Below, in pieces: positions 11,988-23,090 of a stretch of DNA of 64,000 nucleotides. Below the pieces are notes generated by a model, which did not search any database, was not told where the DNA came from, and worked only from the letters and a program-made list of their open reading frames with translations. The stretch is taken from contig RPFO01000213.1 in NCBI GenBank assembly GCA_009746045.1, positions 12,696,063 to 12,760,062 of the forward strand. Reading direction: 5' to 3'. This DNA is from Mesostigma viride. Taxonomy: Eukaryota; Streptophyta; Mesostigmatophyceae; Mesostigmatales; Mesostigmataceae. Each line of letters starts with the position of its first letter. Within the stretch, counting starts at the first letter, position 1. Made by a program: the position numbers and the translations under genes.

Positions 11988-12133
11988 TAATGAATTAATT
12001 AGACTCGTGCTCCCGTTGGGGAGTCACGGAGCATTAACCCCGATGGATGGATGGATGGGCGCAAACAGTCCTACCGGTCTAATCTATCTACAACATCTAT
12101 CTACAAACATCTATCAGCAACAACTCTACCCTA
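11988..12133 (-). mobile_element. Short 3' end of family-2 non-autonomous element
   Basis: A TAATT tail, then GACTCGTGCTCCCGTTGGGG, GAGTCACGGAGCATT and a GATG repeat. The same block recurs at 33538-33660 (same orientation), 25860-25955 and 13690-13768 (opposite orientation). Only the 3' end is present. Confidence 0.6.
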
Positions 12134-13009
12134 ATTAATTAATTAATTAATTAATTAAACACGTGCTCCCATTGGTGGGGAGTCACGGAGCACCGAAGTG
12201 CTTTCAATCCCTGTGTGTGCACAACAGGAGAAAGGGCGGCAGAGACCCCCAGTCTCGAGACTAGCGTGCCCGGATGCAGCTGTGGCATGCCTTAGGCATG
12301 AAGGATCCTTCATGCCTAAGGCATGCCACAGCTGCATCCGGGCACGCTAGCTAAACGGACACGCTAACGATCTGGCAATCTGTGGGTGCAGTAAGACCCA
12401 TGTGAGCAGGGCATAACAAGGAGCGTGGCCAAGTAATCTGATCATAGCCAGGACGTAGCATGACTGTACAAGGACTAAGCTAAGGCTATGGCTGGTTGTG
12501 TACCGTGCGTGAGCGGTGCACATGACTAGGTATAAGTTGGCACAGCTAGGCAGACATTCTAAGCATGGCTGCCGTAGCGGCGGTGACTACCGGCCAATGG
12601 ATACAAGCTAGCCGGCTATTAGCAAGCTATTCTAGCCCGCTGGGGGCGTCCACATCTTGTGGTTGATCATCAGGTCCCCGCCCCTCCAGTTTACACCTTG
12701 GGCTTCTGGGCCGGTCCTGCTTGCGGCGGAGGTATTCCGGCCGGCCACAGGTCGCGTCGCTGCTGCTGCTGAGCGGGGGTCGACAGGTCGTCGTCCAGCG
12801 TCCAGGTGAGGTCGCGCAACCGCTTGCGACGGGAAAGGAACCGCTGCTTGTCCTCACGGGAGGGGAAGGTGAGCAGGACTGGTGGGGGAGCCGCCTTAAT
12901 TATCCCGTGAGTGGGGAAGGCGGTGGCACCCACACAGTTCTACCTCACCTACCAGGCCCATGAGGGTAAGCAACTCTACCCTAGGGGACCGGTCTGGCGT
13001 GCTTCCCGT
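12134..13009 (-). mobile_element. Family-2 ORF1-only retroelement carrying a palindrome
   Basis: A (TAATT)n tail and the 3' hairpin block at 12134-12195 are followed, on the minus strand going upstream, by a 3' UTR and an ORF1 relic (12691-13009). The relic encodes PPPVLLTFPSREDKQRFLSR and a LTWTLDDDL motif, as in the RNA-binding ORF1 protein of L1-type LINEs. No reverse transcriptase is present. The SINE at 13010 interrupts or adjoins its 5' part. Confidence 0.6.
12261..12350. repeat. Perfect 90-bp palindrome without spacer
   Basis: Positions 12261-12305 are the exact reverse complement of 12306-12350, centred on AAGGATCCTT. The right half matches the related element at about 37160-37205; the left half has no counterpart there, so it is an inverted copy added to this element. 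Confidence 0.97.
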
Positions 13010-13288
13010 ATTCTGATCAGGCACTCCGCAAAGGTGAAAACCATTTGCGTTCAGTGCCGGGCCGCGGGAAACGCGGAAAAACGCGATCTGCAAATGAATC
13101 CGACCGGAATCGAACTGGGGACCTCTCGCACCAATTTTGCTGACTATAGGACGGACGTCTCCGGTTACCATGGCATCGCCAACTTACACCTACAGTCATC
13201 CGCAAAAGTTCTCCTGTCCGGGGAGTGATGCAAGCCTTTCGGATTTGGTACTAGATAGATCACTCGAGATCTGTGTGTAGGAGTACTA
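13010..13288 (-). mobile_element. tRNA-related SINE, copy a
   Basis: About 275 bp, same family as 33070-33345 and 37457-37732. On the minus strand it contains a perfect RNA polymerase III B-box (GTTCGATTC) and a weak A-box-like TGGCGATGCCATGG about 60-70 nt upstream. Near its 3' end there is a hairpin around CGCAAATGGTTTTCACCTTTGCG-type sequence. No intact tRNA fold. Confidence 0.7.
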
Positions 13289-13419
13289 CACACGTGTCTG
13301 CACGCGAGACTTGTTCAGTCTCGCAACGTGAGACGGGCTGAACACAGCTGAATCCTTCTTTAAGTAGAAGGGGGCGTAGCCAGTACTATCAAAATCAGCC
13401 AAGCGTATATTCTGATCAT

Positions 13420-13768
13420 ATTCCCGTATGTTTGCACACGCGGGCGCTTCCCCACGGGGGGGGGCTCGTTGTCCTCTATGACCTGGGCCCACTTGGCCTT
13501 GTCCATCATCTTTTTCCAAATTAATCACGGAGAGGCCTAGGCCCCCCATGTCCTCTACTAGCTGTTCTTTGAAGGTGCGGGCCTTGCGGCGTTTACAGCA
13601 TCACGGGGTTCTAGCATCAGTTGACATGTCCCTTGGTTTGTTAGATCAGGCATTAGAAAGATAGAATAGAACCGGTATATAGAATTGTTTGTCCATCCAT
13701 CCATTGGGGGTAATACTCCGTTACTCCCCGACGGGAGCACGTGTTCAATATTAATTAATTAATATGAA
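13420..13768. mobile_element. LINE ORF2 end-like fragment (minus) and family-2 3' end (plus)
   Basis: On the minus strand, 13620-13430 encodes ARTFKEQLVEDMGGLGLSVI and MMDKAKWAQVIEDNEPPP, resembling the end of the LINE ORF2 (AMQDKTRWKKIVKAH), with frameshifts. At 13690-13768 lies a plus-oriented family-2 3' end: CCATCCATTGGGGGTAATAC, the hairpin block and a TTAATTAATTAA tail. Confidence 0.5.
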
Positions 13769-14456
13769 ACATGAAGATGTTCAAAGTCTCATACAGGCCA
13801 TAATGCTTGAGCACCCCAGAGTAATTTTGGGAACCTGAATTATGGCGAATTATGCTGTTGTGCTAACTGGTTTCTACCACGTACTACCCACTAATTAATA
13901 ATTGTCTCACTTGGCGTAATACCCACTAATTCCACAGAGTTCACTAAATCTGCTAAACCCATTAATGATAGGGTCAGATCCATCATCCTGAAAGACTCGA
14001 AACCCAGATAAGATAACGGCAGGCTCAAGCTACCCTGGTCCGGATTCTCCATATTTCTGGCCTGTGCTAGTTGTCTCATTGAGCTCTACCATAACCTTTC
14101 TGGCCTGCGCTGGTTGTCTCATATAACTGAACTTGATATCAAACTACATGAAGTGAGACAACTATATAACGGCACTAAAAATCAAGATATGCTAAACCCG
14201 CTCAGCATAGTGCACTAAGAACTGAGCACCCTGCATCTGTCATTCATTACATGAGCAAGCTGCGCGTGTCACCGATTCGAGCGAGCAACCTCAACTATCT
14301 TCCAGCAGGCCACCCAACCGCACGCAGCATCCATCAGCCAACCAAGTGGGGCACCTGTGGCTAATCAGGTGAGCAAGCTGCGATTATGTCATCAAGCAAG
14401 CCCAGATAAACAGATGGGCAAGCTGGATGCTGGCTAATCAGACGATTGGCTCTCCG
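13769..14456. other. Intergenic, repeat remnants only
   Basis: No gene seen. Contains several CTGGCCTGCGCTGGTTGTCT-type remnants (about 14040 and 14100) and an AAGTGAGACAACT remnant near 14150. Confidence 0.5.
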
Positions 14457-16527
14457 TTAGATAATCAAACTCCTCGTGTCATGCTCCGGCGCAAACGTCC
14501 GCCGCCCCATTGGCTGCACCGCCACTGGCGCGTTCGTCGGCTTCAATATGTCCCGCATCGTGTCACGCTGCGCGGGGCGGCCGTCGTTCGCCAGCAACTG
14601 CTGCCGCAGCGTCGCCCGCAGGTGGCCCGTCTCCTGTGCGCGCACCTCGTGCGCTGTGGGCGGCGGCGGCGGCACAAAGGCCTTGCACCGTACCGTCTCG
14701 GGGGCCAGCCGGGGCGACACATCCACACACTTGATTGGGTCGAACCCGTTGTAGCGGTCGCGCTCCAGTAGGTACTGGGCCCTGCGTGGCGGGGGGCAGA
14801 AAGCATGCGATGGCACTAGTGAGATGGACCATACCTTACAGTACCTATTCGTATCATCATCTCTTTTGAACATGTACACCTGACATCAGTGATACTACCA
14901 CCTGATATTCGTGGATGCGTATCGTGAGGCGGCCGTGGTCTGGCCTGCGTGTGCTTGTTATTAGGGAGTCCATTTGGCTAGCTGTTTCTTAATGGTAGGG
15001 TCCATTCTATCTCACGATTCGCTCGTAGGGCCTCTCTCTCAAGTCCACAACTATCGTTCTCAACAGACATACATCGTCCTCAACAGACGTATATCGTGTT
15101 CAGCAGACGTATATCGCCCTCAACAGTGGTATATCGTCCTCTACAGAGGTATATCGTGTTCAGCAGACGTATATCGTTCTCAACAGATGTATATCGTGCT
15201 GTATAGACATACATCGCTCTGTATAGACGTATATCGTCAGATGTAGCTCAGGCAAGGGAAGCCTTGTACTCTCCATAGACCTCATCGTCTAGATTTCATG
15301 ACTGCGGGGATCTCATGAATGCCTGATATATTCAGTAAGCGCGGACCTTGAACATAGTAATACTGGTGCTGATACATCACGAGGCTTACCTGACAGGCAC
15401 TGGTCTATGTGATGCCAGGGGTCAGGCATGGTCTGTCCGTTCAACACTCGTCTCATGTCATGCAGCAGAAGGAAGTGCTGACGGTGGCAGGGAATGCAGG
15501 TTACAAGGAATTCTGTGCGGGCCGGTAAAGCATTTCTAGCCCATTTCTAGCCCATTTCTAGCCCATTTCTAGCCCATTTCTAGCCCATTTCTAGCCCAGT
15601 AAAGCATTCCTAGCCCATTTCTAGCCCACTTCTGGCCCATTTCTAGCCCATTTTGAGCCCATATCCAGCCCATTTCTAGCCCATTAATTGCCCGTTTCCA
15701 GCCCATTTCTAGCCCATTCCTGGCCTATTTCTAGCCCAGTAAAGCATTCGCAGCCCATTTCTAGCCCAGAAACGCATTTCTCGCACAGTAAAGCATTTCT
15801 AACCCATCTCTAGCCCAGTAAAGTACTTTCTAGCCCATTCCTAGCCCAGTAAAGCATTTGTAGCCCTATGCCAGACCTCTAGCATCCCTCCACTATGGTT
15901 TGCGCCAGCCGCCCCCGTGGATGGGTTGAAGTTTTACAGTTTTATGAGTAGCATTCTAGCAGTCCTTTCCCAGCTCCCTCTCACCCCCCATATGTCCCCA
16001 CAGAGCCCTCTAGCAGCGCTATCACAGCACAATCAGCACATCCACCACCGCAGCAGCACATCATCACCAGGCCTTTGCGCACCCGTTGCGCAATCTCACT
16101 TGCCTCCATGGTTATTTAAAGGTAGCCCTCATGACCTGGCGAACCCCTTCAAACCCTCTAGCCATTCGGTCGGCACATTGATCAGCCTCCACGCATACCT
16201 CTTGGGTGACAACTTCTGCTGGCGCTCCTCCACTTTCTTCTCAAACTCGCGCCGCGGCTGGGCCGGGTCGATCACGCTCAGCGGCTTCTTGCTCGTCCAG
16301 TGCGGCTTGAACGCGCCTGGCTCCTTAGCCACAAACTCGCCGTCCGAGGGCTTGGGTGCGCTGGGGCCGCGGCCTTGCAGGAAGTCCCAATGGTGATACT
16401 TCTCATCGGGTGTGATGACCTTCTTGCGCGAGTCGCGCTGCACGTTGCCCACGGTCGGTGAGAAGGTCTGCCGCCGGTTGGCACCCTGGGGGTTGTGGCG
16501 GGGGGACGATTTGTTCACGGTGGTCAT
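14457..16527 (-). CDS. Unrecognised basic 217-residue protein, two exons
   Basis: Exon 1 is 16527-16199 (ATG 16527, donor GTATGCG) and exon 2 is 14781-14457 (acceptor CACGCAG, stop at 14457). The join falls inside an Arg codon (AG|G) and keeps frame. The protein starts MTTVNKSSPRHNPQGANRRQ, contains EKYHHWDFLQGRGP and RREFEKKVEERQQKLSPKR, then a PPPPP stretch, and ends RRTFAPEHDTRSLII. It is strongly basic and hydrophilic, with no signal peptide or membrane segment and one short likely helical region (about 90-115). I do not recognise the family; it could be a cytoskeletal or axonemal accessory protein, but that is a guess from composition only. The 1.4-kb intron holds two minisatellites. Confidence 0.65.
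15055..15240. repeat. 20-bp minisatellite (CAACAGACGTATATCGTCCT)
   Basis: About nine imperfect units in the intron of the 217-residue protein gene. Units differ mostly in the trinucleotides flanking GTATATCGT. Confidence 0.9.
15535..15868. repeat. 11-bp minisatellite (CATTTCTAGCC) with higher-order CAGTAAAG units
   Basis: About 28 units of CATTTCTAGCC, interrupted every few units by CAGTAAAGCATT. Intronic in the 217-residue protein gene. It reads as a purine-rich repeat on the coding strand. Confidence 0.92.
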
Positions 16528-18684
16528 TTCAAGGTCAAGGGACAGAATAAACGCATATATACCTGGAAATGTGAAATCTGGAGACCATAGATCGTATATG
16601 TACATCAATTTTAATTATGTTTGATGGTATTAGTTGGTATCTCATTTTTTATTTGGTTGATGTCTGAGGAGAAAATGTAATCCGTTTTCAACAAACAATA
16701 TTAAACCCGTGATGAAATTTGATAACGATAAAGATACTTTGTGTTTCCTGAGGTTGCTAATACACCTTGCTTACTGGCATGTACTTTGCTTACAAGTTGC
16801 CCACAGGCCCAGGAACCGGACGGTGACATTGACTCTGCAAACGGTGTGACGACGGTGCTGACTCATAGCACACATGAAAGAGATCAGGGTGGCAGATAAA
16901 CTAGGAAGACACTGATTCGACAGCAGGCAGAGGTCATCGAGTAACTAGGAGCATGAACGCCAGAGAGCGAGTGGTCGGCAAATAGAAGAAATAAGGAAAA
17001 TAAAGACTTGGATGAACGCCGTAATAATGAGAACAGCAGGTCCTTGATGACGTTTTGAAACCACACATTCCACATTGCTGTTCTGAGCCTTTCAGAAATA
17101 GGATCTTATTGTAACCTGCATAGACGGCGAGCAGCATTACTGGAAAGCCCAAATTTACCAGGGCAATCTGTATGAGTAGAGACGTCGGATACAGTAGTTG
17201 ACTTCTGCCAGATCTAGGCATCAGTTCTCTACGGCACCAGGACCACAATCCAGGAAATTCAGCAGAAACATAAGGCAGCTCAACAAGCAAGCCCTGGGGA
17301 TAGACGAGAAAAGGCCAGGGCTTCCGGTTTTACTTCATTCACTTTAAACGGTCGTGCGTCAAGGCTGATGTACAGTTCAGGTGCGCTTCAATTGGGATGC
17401 CAGCGCATTACAGGCAGCTTGACAGGAACAACCCAACACGTCAGACCAAAGGCGAGATCTTGATACGTTTGTCAACCATTACCTCTTCGTCAGCGAACTT
17501 GCTTGGGAGTCTTATTGGCTTTGGCGAAGGGGCCGACATGGTTTAGCTTAACTGGCCGACCTCATCAGCGCTTATCTGGCCACCTTCGTCGCTCGGTTCC
17601 AAAACCAGGCATATCTAGTGCATAGAAGAGTGCCTCTTTTGCTGTTGCTACCACGGCCTACCCAGGATTCGACGATTTTGTCAGCTTCGTCAACGCAGTG
17701 AGCGCTGGGAATTGCCAGGTGTGGATCTTAACTGTATCTATATCAAAGCTACACCAGAAGAAAACTAGAATGCAATTTTTTAAGAGGCAGAATGCCGGTG
17801 ATCATCTCCCACATGAAAACCGAGCAACGCCGATCAGAGGGTTTCCGAGTTCAATTGATATCACGGAACAGCCGGCAAGGCCGCCATGAAAGCTAGCTTA
17901 GCTCAAAGAGCTTTTTTCGGTTTAAGAGCTTACCAAGGGAAAGCTCTAAGCTCCCGGCCGGCTTGGCACAATATGCGGGCTAGTTTGCAAGGCTGGAAGT
18001 CGAGAAAGAAGTACGGAGGAAACCTGACAGGGTAGATTGCTGACAACTGGGCTAGGTTTAAGGATGTGCATTACACGTGGCGCGTAAACAGGGGTGACGA
18101 GATCTGGCTGGCGGTACGGGTGCGCGGGTGGCTATCCACGTTGACGGCTGGCTGTCCTGGCTTTGGCAGCCATGGCCCCGAAAAAGGCAAGCTAGACGGC
18201 TAATGAGCCGATGAAATTAGGAAATTTTGGTAGGCACTTACTTAAGAACCAACTGACGAATTTTCAAAGAGCGAGATCACGGAGTCATTTGTGTTGGTAT
18301 ATGCATTTGCAAGATTTGACGGGCAGTTGTCTGCTGCCGCCTGTTTCTTCATCGAGCTTCCTCCTTTCCGAGGACTACAAAACATTTTTTCGGGTGATAC
18401 ATTAACCGGGTTCACGATTGACGAGCCTGTTTAAAACAGCATTTGGAACGGTACCTGCCCTTCAATAATTTGCTGAAGGACATAAAGTGCAAATCTGTCA
18501 CGCAGATTTCCTGGCCATTTCAGCAACATCATCGTGATGGTTTTGTTGTCCATCCGGCGTTTGTGGCTGTAATTGCGGACGAACAGCCCAGACTGCCCAC
18601 TCGACATCAGGTTATGTTCCGCGATAACTGATTGATCGAGGCTAAAAGACTCTCGTAGGCGAATCCAACCTCCATTAGTACTTA
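16528..18684. other. Intergenic, no gene seen
   Basis: 2.2 kb between the 217-residue gene and the kinesin gene, divergently arranged. Open frames are short and lack coding character. Both upstream regions should lie here. I see no repeat arrays. Confidence 0.45.
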
Positions 18685-21600
18685 ATGACAATGGGTTCGG
18701 GTGACGTCGATGCCACCTCGACAGCTCTCAGTCTTGCGGAGGAGGTCATCGCCTCGTCGCTCATGCTCCCATACCTTGGCTGGCGCGAGATCGCGGCGCT
18801 CTCCTGCGTCTGCAAGTCCTTTAACGAACGGCTTCTCGGCCATGACACCACAGGGTCCTGGAAAGCCCTCTGCGAGAACTTCGCGCGGGAAAAGGGACTA
18901 TACGCGCCGAGCCGCTCCCACGACTGGAAGGCCCTCTTCTGGGACATGCTGTGGCCGTCCCGCGGCAAATGGCTTGGCGCCGACTCGGCCGCGAACGGTC
19001 AGGGATTCAAAATCAACGTCGCTGTCCGTTTCCGTCCCGCGCGCGACGACAACGAGGACGTCGGCAGGGATTTTGTCCTCCCCCTGCACCAGCGGCTCAA
19101 GCTGCTCCAGAAAGGCGAGCAGCTGAGCATGGCCAGCGCCGGCGTCGGCGGCGACCAGGTCATCCGGCTCCTGAACGGATCTGGCGATGACGGCGGCGAG
19201 ATCCCGCCCGAGGTGTTGGCGGCGCTCCAAGAGGCAGGACAGCTGGCGCATGTGGCGGCACGTGCCGAGGAGGAAGCCGCCCGTGCAAATGGGAGCCGCC
19301 GCGGCAGGTTTGATGCCAGTGGGGACGACCTCCCTGGCGCAAACGGCCAGGGCGACGATCAGGAAGGGCTGTCGGGGGTCCCTGACGCGCTGGCCAGGGT
19401 CCAGGTGGCCGATGGGGAGGGAGTTGCCGGCGGCCAGCAGAACGGACGGGGGCGAGGTGGTACAGGGGATGATGATGACGATAGTGAGGAGGGGAGTAGC
19501 CATTGGAGGGGCATGTCGAGGAAATGTGGCGCGCCTCGGGTGCTGGCGCTGAGCCCCTCGCGCGTGGTCATGTTCGTGCCAGGTGTCGGCATCCGGCCGT
19601 TCCAATATGGCCGCGTGTTCAGACCAGACGCGTCGCAGCTGGACGTGTTTGACGCGTTGCGGGGCACCGTGCTGGCGGCCGTGAATGGGTTCAATGCCGC
19701 GCTCCTGTGCTATGGTCAGACGGGGAGCGGGAAGACCCACACGCTCTACGGGCCCACGGGAGCGCTCGATGACGTCGCAGAGCGGGCGCGCTCACGTCAG
19801 CGGTACCTGGAGCACGCGGCCGCTGACGTCAGCCAGGCGCCCCCCCCCCTCCCTGATTCGGTCGGGCTCGTCCTGCGCATGATCGAGGAGCTATTCGTAG
19901 CGGCGGACGCGCTCGCCGCGCGCGACGGCACGCGGACAACTGTCACGATGCAATACGTCGAGGTGTACCAGGAGAGGATCTCGGACCTGCTGGGGGGCGG
20001 GCGCAAGGTCATTCTCAGGGAGCGGTCGGGTGACGAAGGGGGTGATTACATCGCTGCGGCGGGCAGGGATGCCAGGAGCTACCGGCCACGTGCGCCCCGT
20101 TTTGTGCTCCAGGGTGCGTTGGAGGCTCCGATATGCTGCCTTGGGGATGCCGTGGAGAGGTTGGGTGACGGGGAGAAGCTCAAGAGGTTTGCGGCGACAG
20201 CGATGAACGAGCGGTCCTCCCGCGCGCACACGGTGCTGGTGCTGCACATCGTCCAGACATCCCAGGGTGGTGGGGTGGGGCCGATGCCTGAGGGGGGAGG
20301 GGATGAGGACATGTTTGAAGGCGGGGCAGGGGGTGGGAGGGTTACAGGCGGGAGGGCTTCGCAGGATGACGGTGAGGAGAGGGGTGGTGGCGAGCGCGTG
20401 GCGGGTGTTCCTGTGGATGGCCGTCATGGAGGGCATGTTGATTATGGGGATGCCGATCCCGGGCATGGGCGCCATGGTGGGCCTATTCATGGTGGCCATG
20501 GTGGCCCTATTCATGGTGGCCATGCTGGTGATCCTGCGCATGCCCTTGGTGGACATGCCCATGGTGAGCCTGCCCAAGATGGGGATGTCAAGCGTGGGCA
20601 CGGTGTGGGCGAGGGCGCTAGCGCTGGCCGTCATCGACCGCCGGTGTGCGTGCGCAGCGAGCTCACGCTGGTCGACCTGGCAGGGTGCGAGCACTTGAAG
20701 CTATCCAAGGTGCGCGCGGGCGAGCAGCTGCGGGAGACGATATCAATAAATAGCTCGCTCCTCGTGCTGGGCAAGTGCATCACGGCGCTGGTGGAGGAGC
20801 GGCAGCACGTTCCCTACTACGAGTCCACGCTCACGCAGGTGGGCCCCTTTCGTTTAGTAGTACTAAATATTTGTTTTTCTTTATATAATATTTAGTAGTA
20901 TATTGTCGTCAGAAAGCAACAAACGTGAAAAGGCTAGCTGCCTGAATCTGAGATTCCACAGAACACAGAAGATATGGAAGATTGTATCGAAGCAACCAGC
21001 AAGGAATCGAACATAGGACCTTCGGCATAATTTCGCGGCTGTGTGAGTCTCCTGATCCGAAGGCATCTCACTTAACGTTTTGAAACAGCCCAACTGCGCA
21101 GAGGGGTGCCCCTCTTTACCGCAGAGGGGTGCCAATATGTCCGATATTGCTGAATCTATAGAAGGTGACTCACCAATAGAGCTTCGTGCGCAGAAGTACT
21201 AACGAGTATGCACTTAATAATACTATTTAATAATATCAATATTCAATATTTAGTTATTTCAATATTTAATAAAAATAAAGAAAGAAAAATAATATAATTT
21301 TCTACACACACGTTTGATGCGTGTGTGTAGAAGAGGGTCACACCAAAGACAGGTGCTGAGGGTGGAATGAATCGGTAGCCACGCGCCCTACTAGGGGTCC
21401 ACGATCACGCGGGCAGCTTTCTTTGGCAGGGTAGATATATAGTTCTATCACTTTCTATGGCAGGGTAGATATATAGTTCTATTACTAGTAGATATATATA
21501 GTTCTATTACTTCCCTGATTCTCCCAATTTCTGGCCTGGGCTGCTTGTCTCCTTGATATCACTGTGTAGTAAGAAGGAGATCTTTGTGCTGTTTGATGGT

Positions 21601-22594
21601 GGCCACGCGCCTCGATAGTGTGAGTCCATGGGCTGGGTTTGAACGATGAGGTGAAGGGACGTGAGGTTTTCTCGTTGATAAGTTGCTTGCGTTGTTGGCC
21701 ATGAAGTGTTCGATGACACACCGTACACCTTTCTCCCGAGATATCGGGATTCAGTCGGCTTTGAAACAAGAGGCGCTAAGATCAAGGCATGGTGCCACTT
21801 TTCCTGGCGGCGAGGGATGGCTGACTGCTTGTCAGTGCTCCCTTGCGACCAGCGGCCCCCATTCTGTGTGTGCTTAGGGCTCTGTGGCCAAATGCTGGCT
21901 TCGGAACTTAGCCCTTGGACGTGCCAGCAAGGGCACGCAAGTAAAGACGCAAGTAAAGAACCAGTAGCTGATGCAAATAATATTACTATGTAGCTGACCA
22001 TGTTTAAAGCATACTGATTGTCTCATTGATATTTAGGCTCCTGCTCCTACCCCATCTCGCATTGTGTCTATGCATATTAAGTGAGACCACTAGGCATATG
22101 ACTGGAGTGAGGTTACTTGCCTGCTTGCTGATAACCTTGCCAACTGTTCTTTATATGATCCTTTTCTTACCTGTCTGTAATGGTGGAGAATCTTATCCCA
22201 ATAGTTAGTGAATGAGTTTACCCTCGTAGCCAATCATACCATACACACACACACACACACCATCCCCCTCGTCCCACCCCAGCTCCTCCGTGGCGCGTTT
22301 GGCGGCAACAGCCGCACCACCGCCGTCATCACGGCCGCGTCAGATCCCCGCTTCGCCGAACACACGCTGCAGGCGTTGCGTTTTGGCGAGAAGTGCGCGG
22401 CCATCACGAACGTGGCGTCGCTCGAGGCGCTGTCCCTGGGGGCCGCCAGGGGGGCGATCGAGGACGCGCTGGCCACCTGCAGGGAGGGCCTGCGCTCGCT
22501 CGAGGCGCGCGGCAAGACGCGGCTGCCCGCGTACCTGATGCTGCGGGAGCGATACCAGCAGCTGTCACAGAAGCGCGCGGCACTGTTCGGCTAG
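18685..22594 (+). CDS. F-box/kinesin fusion protein, two exons
   Basis: Exon 1 is 18685-20838 (718 codons, donor GTGGGC) and exon 2 is 22283-22594 (acceptor CCCCAG), joined in phase 0 to give 821 residues. Residues ~16-75 form an F-box-like region (MLPYLGWREIAALSCVCKSF, then WKALCENF). The kinesin motor follows: INVAVRFRP (about 110), P-loop GQTGSGKT (344-351), switch I NERSSRAH (508-515), switch II LVDLAGCE (662-669), SINSSLLVLGKCITALVEE, and across the intron YYESTLTQ-LLRGAFGGNSRTT. The best resemblance is to plant ungrouped or armadillo-repeat kinesins in the last motor part. The motor lies close to the C-terminus with only ~60 residues after it and no long stalk. Two insertions break the motor: ~128-285 (acidic, Gly-rich) and ~525-655 (Gly/His-rich) in loop L10. 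An F-box usually binds Skp1 of SCF ubiquitin ligases; a role linking ubiquitination to microtubules is inference. Confidence 0.85.
20839..22282 (+). other. Intron of the F-box kinesin gene
   Basis: 1444 bp, GT-AG. It contains an AT-rich patch (21200-21300), three short copies of GGTAGATATATAGTTCTAT (21430-21510), a CTGGCCTGGGCTGCTTGTCT-type remnant (21530) and a (CA)n next to the acceptor. Unlike other introns here it shows no copies of the exon end. Confidence 0.7.
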
Positions 22595-23090
22595 GGAGTC
22601 GGGGATTTCATTGTTCTAGGGTTTGGCTGCCTGTCCTGCGGCGGGTGGCCCATGATGGCGAGATAAACGCTACTAGCGCTATGCAGTGTCTCGAGCTACG
22701 TAGGGGTATTCGAGCCTCACAGGCATGTATACGTTTCATGAGGGTGACCCCCTATTCATGGCCTTTGGGGTCAGCTCGCAATTGGCAGAGAGCTAGCTGT
22801 ACATGGCGTACAAAAGAGCATCGCCATGGGCGTACCGTGCGTGCGGTTCTTGATGTCACATTTGATATAGCTGTCTCACTTAATGTATAGTACGTAACAA
22901 GAATCAGAATGACCGGATGAGCATTTGTACGATAGGCCGGTTGTGTACCAACGTCACTTGACTAGAGTTGCCTACATACAGACACGGTGATGGAATGTTG
23001 GATTCTTGTAGAATGCAAGATGCATGGGTTATTCATTCTTCAGATCATTATGAGACAAGCGAGATCAATGAGCCATGCATGCGACCAGTG
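22595..23090. other. 3' flank of kinesin gene, nothing further seen
   Basis: No gene or repeat array. A GCTGTCTCACTTAATG motif near 22868 matches the short interspersed family noted at 8010. Confidence 0.4.

Noticed and set aside
16884-17290. Minus-strand frame with hydrophobic stretches
   Set aside because: Low coding bias, no recognisable motif, no splice partners.
18898-20694. Antisense open frames over the kinesin gene
   Set aside because: Shadow frames of a GC-rich exon with clear kinesin motifs on the plus strand.
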